Origin: Saprospiraceae bacterium
Lineage (GTDB): Bacteria; Bacteroidota; Bacteroidia; Chitinophagales; Saprospiraceae
NCBI GenBank assembly: GCA_020437045.1
Contig: JAGQWV010000358.1
Span: 1 to 15,397 of the forward strand
Reading direction: 5' to 3'
DNA: 15,397 nucleotides
Position numbers and translations under genes: made by a program. A model generated the notes under the pieces. That model was not told the origin of the DNA, did not search any database, and saw only the letters and a list, made by a program, of their open reading frames with translations. Shown here piece by piece: positions 14,016 to 15,397 of this stretch; position 1 is the first letter of the stretch; each line of letters opens with the position of its first letter.

Positions 14016-15397
14016 CTAGCTATTTATGCTTTTTCCTTTCATTGCTTTTCCGATTTGCACATCCATAGCCTCATGAGCCAGCGGATCAGCAAACGTATTC
14101 AATTTCTTCATCGCTCTTTCTATGGCATTTTTATCATTACTTTCAAGGGTTTGACGCAACTGTTCCTTAAGGGTATTAAGTTCGTCCAGTACCGGTTGCT
14201 TAAAAACATCTTTATTTTGCTGTATAAATTTGTCGGTTGACAGAATTATGTGATTAGCTTCATTGATCGCCTCCCGAACCGCCTTGATGGCAATATCCTC
14301 CTGTGCATGTTGTAAGGAGTCGAGTAACATACGGGCCATTTCTTCTTCAGATATGCCATAAGTTGATTTTATTTCAATTTGTTGGGTTTTCTCCGATCGA
14401 AGTTCTTTTGCCCGGACTTTGAGAATCCCATCGGCATCGATAATGAAAGCAATTTCTATTTTTGGAATTCCAGCCGGCATGGCAGGGATGTCTCTTAAAA
14501 TAAATTCACCTAGTTTTCGATTATTTTCTACCAAATCCCTTTCACCCTGAAAGACGGATATCCGAAGGTTTTTTTGTCCATCAATTGAAGTGGTATAGTT
14601 TCTGCCGGCACTGATCGGCACCTTACTGTTTCTGGAGATGATTACATCCATTAGTCCTCCAACCGTTTCGATACCTAATGACAATGGAGTGATGTCCAGC
14701 AACAACATATCTTTTTGTTTGCCGGCTAAAATGTTGGCCTGAATGGCTGCGCCTAATGCTACTACCTCATCGGGGTTTAGTGAGTCGTTAACGGGTTTTT
14801 CAAAAAAGAGGGATACCTCATTTTTTAAGAATGGAATTCTTGTCGAACCACCCACTAAAATGACGTGATCAATTTCTGATTTTTTCAGATTTGCATCCTT
14901 TAAAGCTTTTCTACAAGATTCCAGGGTCTTGTCAATGATCGGTTTACATATTTCTTCAAATTTTTCACGACTTAGCTCTAAATTCCAGTGAGAAGAGCGA
15001 TCGGAAAAACTGGTGTGCATGGTCAATTCTTTTTTGGCCTTTTCAGCCATAAGTCGTAGAGTCTGTATTTTCTGTTTATCAGATTTGAGATCCAGCTCTA
15101 GCTGCTCTATCCAAAAGTCCGATATAGCCCGGTCGATATCATCACCACCAAGGAAAGTGTCTCCACTAGTGGAAAGAACTTCGTAGATTCCTTTTTCCAA
15201 ACGAAGAATGGAGATGTCGAAAGTACCACCGCCAAGGTCATATACCGCTATCGTTTGTGGTATATCAGTGTTCTGATCGATGCCATAAGCCAGACTCGCT
15301 GCTGTGGGTTCATTAATGATACGAAGTACGTCGAGGCCGGCTAATTTTCCGGCATCTCTTGTTGCCTGTCTCTGTGCATCATTAAAGTATGCAGGTA
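14016..15397 (-). CDS. hscA: Hsp70-family chaperone, HscA-like (partial, N-terminus outside window)
   Basis: The visible 459 residues run from the ATPase domain to the natural C-terminus; about 150 N-terminal residues are cut off by the window edge, and the frame is open to base 15395. The first readable residues are PAYFNDAQRQATRDAG. Then follow INEPTAASLAYG, YDLGGGTFDIS, VILVGGSTRIP, the linker region DMLLLDITPLSLGIETVGG, and a substrate-binding beta domain and helical lid. HscA rather than DnaK character is suggested by FQGERDLVENNRKLGEF, DADGILKV, STYGISEEEMARMLLDSLQHA and the tail MDVQIGKAMKGKS. The short tail lacks the long Gly/acidic DnaK C-terminus. HscA normally assists Fe-S cluster transfer from IscU with HscB; no isc gene is visible here. 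It probably leads the three-gene minus-strand unit. Assignment to Hsp70 is certain; HscA specificity is likely. Confidence 0.85.
   Translation of the reverse strand, partial: PAYFNDAQRQATRDAGKLAGLDVLRIINEPTAASLAYGIDQNTDIPQTIAVYDLGGGTFDISILRLEKGIYEVLSTSGDTFLGGDDIDRAISDFWIEQLELDLKSDKQKIQTLRLMAEKAKKELTMHTSFSDRSSHWNLELSREKFEEICKPIIDKTLESCRKALKDANLKKSEIDHVILVGGSTRIPFLKNEVSLFFEKPVNDSLNPDEVVALGAAIQANILAGKQKDMLLLDITPLSLGIETVGGLMDVIISRNSKVPISAGRNYTTSIDGQKNLRISVFQGERDLVENNRKLGEFILRDIPAMPAGIPKIEIAFIIDADGILKVRAKELRSEKTQQIEIKSTYGISEEEMARMLLDSLQHAQEDIAIKAVREAINEANHIILSTDKFIQQNKDVFKQPVLDELNTLKEQLRQTLESNDKNAIERAMKKLNTFADPLAHEAMDVQIGKAMKGKSINS

Noticed and set aside
1..15397. CRISPR arrays, insertion sequences, phage genes, defence systems, tRNA or rRNA genes
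   Set aside because: No regularly spaced repeats, transposase or integrase motifs, terminal inverted repeats or RNA gene signatures were found on reading. All large ORFs are assigned to chromosomal families.

Overview
The window looks like ordinary chromosome from a Bacteroidota (Bacteroidetes) bacterium, possibly of the Saprospiria or Cytophagia type. The evidence is a PorP/SprF-family protein of the type IX secretion system, a Bacteroidota-style eIF1/SUI1 protein, moderately AT-rich DNA, and several matches to the Bacteroidota promoter -7 element TAnnTTTG. I see no rRNA, tRNA, CRISPR array, insertion sequence, integrase or phage gene. The lineage is inferred from gene families only.

Layout. 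Bases 1-467 hold no recognisable gene. Bases 468-4158 (+) carry two GT4-type glycosyltransferases and a two-domain RibB protein whose GTP cyclohydrolase II half has lost its zinc ligands and its signature motif. Bases 4155-7577 (-) read, in transcription order, a secreted LysM/double-psi-barrel protein, a cystathionine beta-synthase-type PLP enzyme with a CBS-domain pair, and the PorP/SprF protein. A 53-bp divergent spacer then separates the LysM gene from kdsB (+), which makes CMP-Kdo for lipopolysaccharide. kdsB converges on a cytidine deaminase gene (-). Bases 8999-12501 (+) form a tight three-gene unit: a saccharopine dehydrogenase-like protein, a Wzx-type polysaccharide flippase and the release-factor methyltransferase PrmC. 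Bases 12506-15397 (-) form another tight unit: an HscA-like Hsp70 (its N-terminus lies beyond the window), a beta-lactamase-family protein that lacks the catalytic serine, and the SUI1 protein, with the last two genes overlapping by ATGA.

How the genes fit together. Envelope biogenesis is a recurring theme (glycosyltransferases, KdsB, flippase, LysM/DPBB protein, PorP). It is mixed with housekeeping metabolism (riboflavin, sulfur amino acids, pyrimidine salvage, lysine) and translation or protein quality control (PrmC, SUI1, Hsp70). No single pathway unites the window, and I found no convincing new multi-gene system. The most notable observations are two degenerate enzyme domains, the RibB C-terminal domain and the serine-to-glycine beta-lactamase-like protein. 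Several genes also appear to start at TTG or GTG, where taking the longest ORF would give wrong N-termini.
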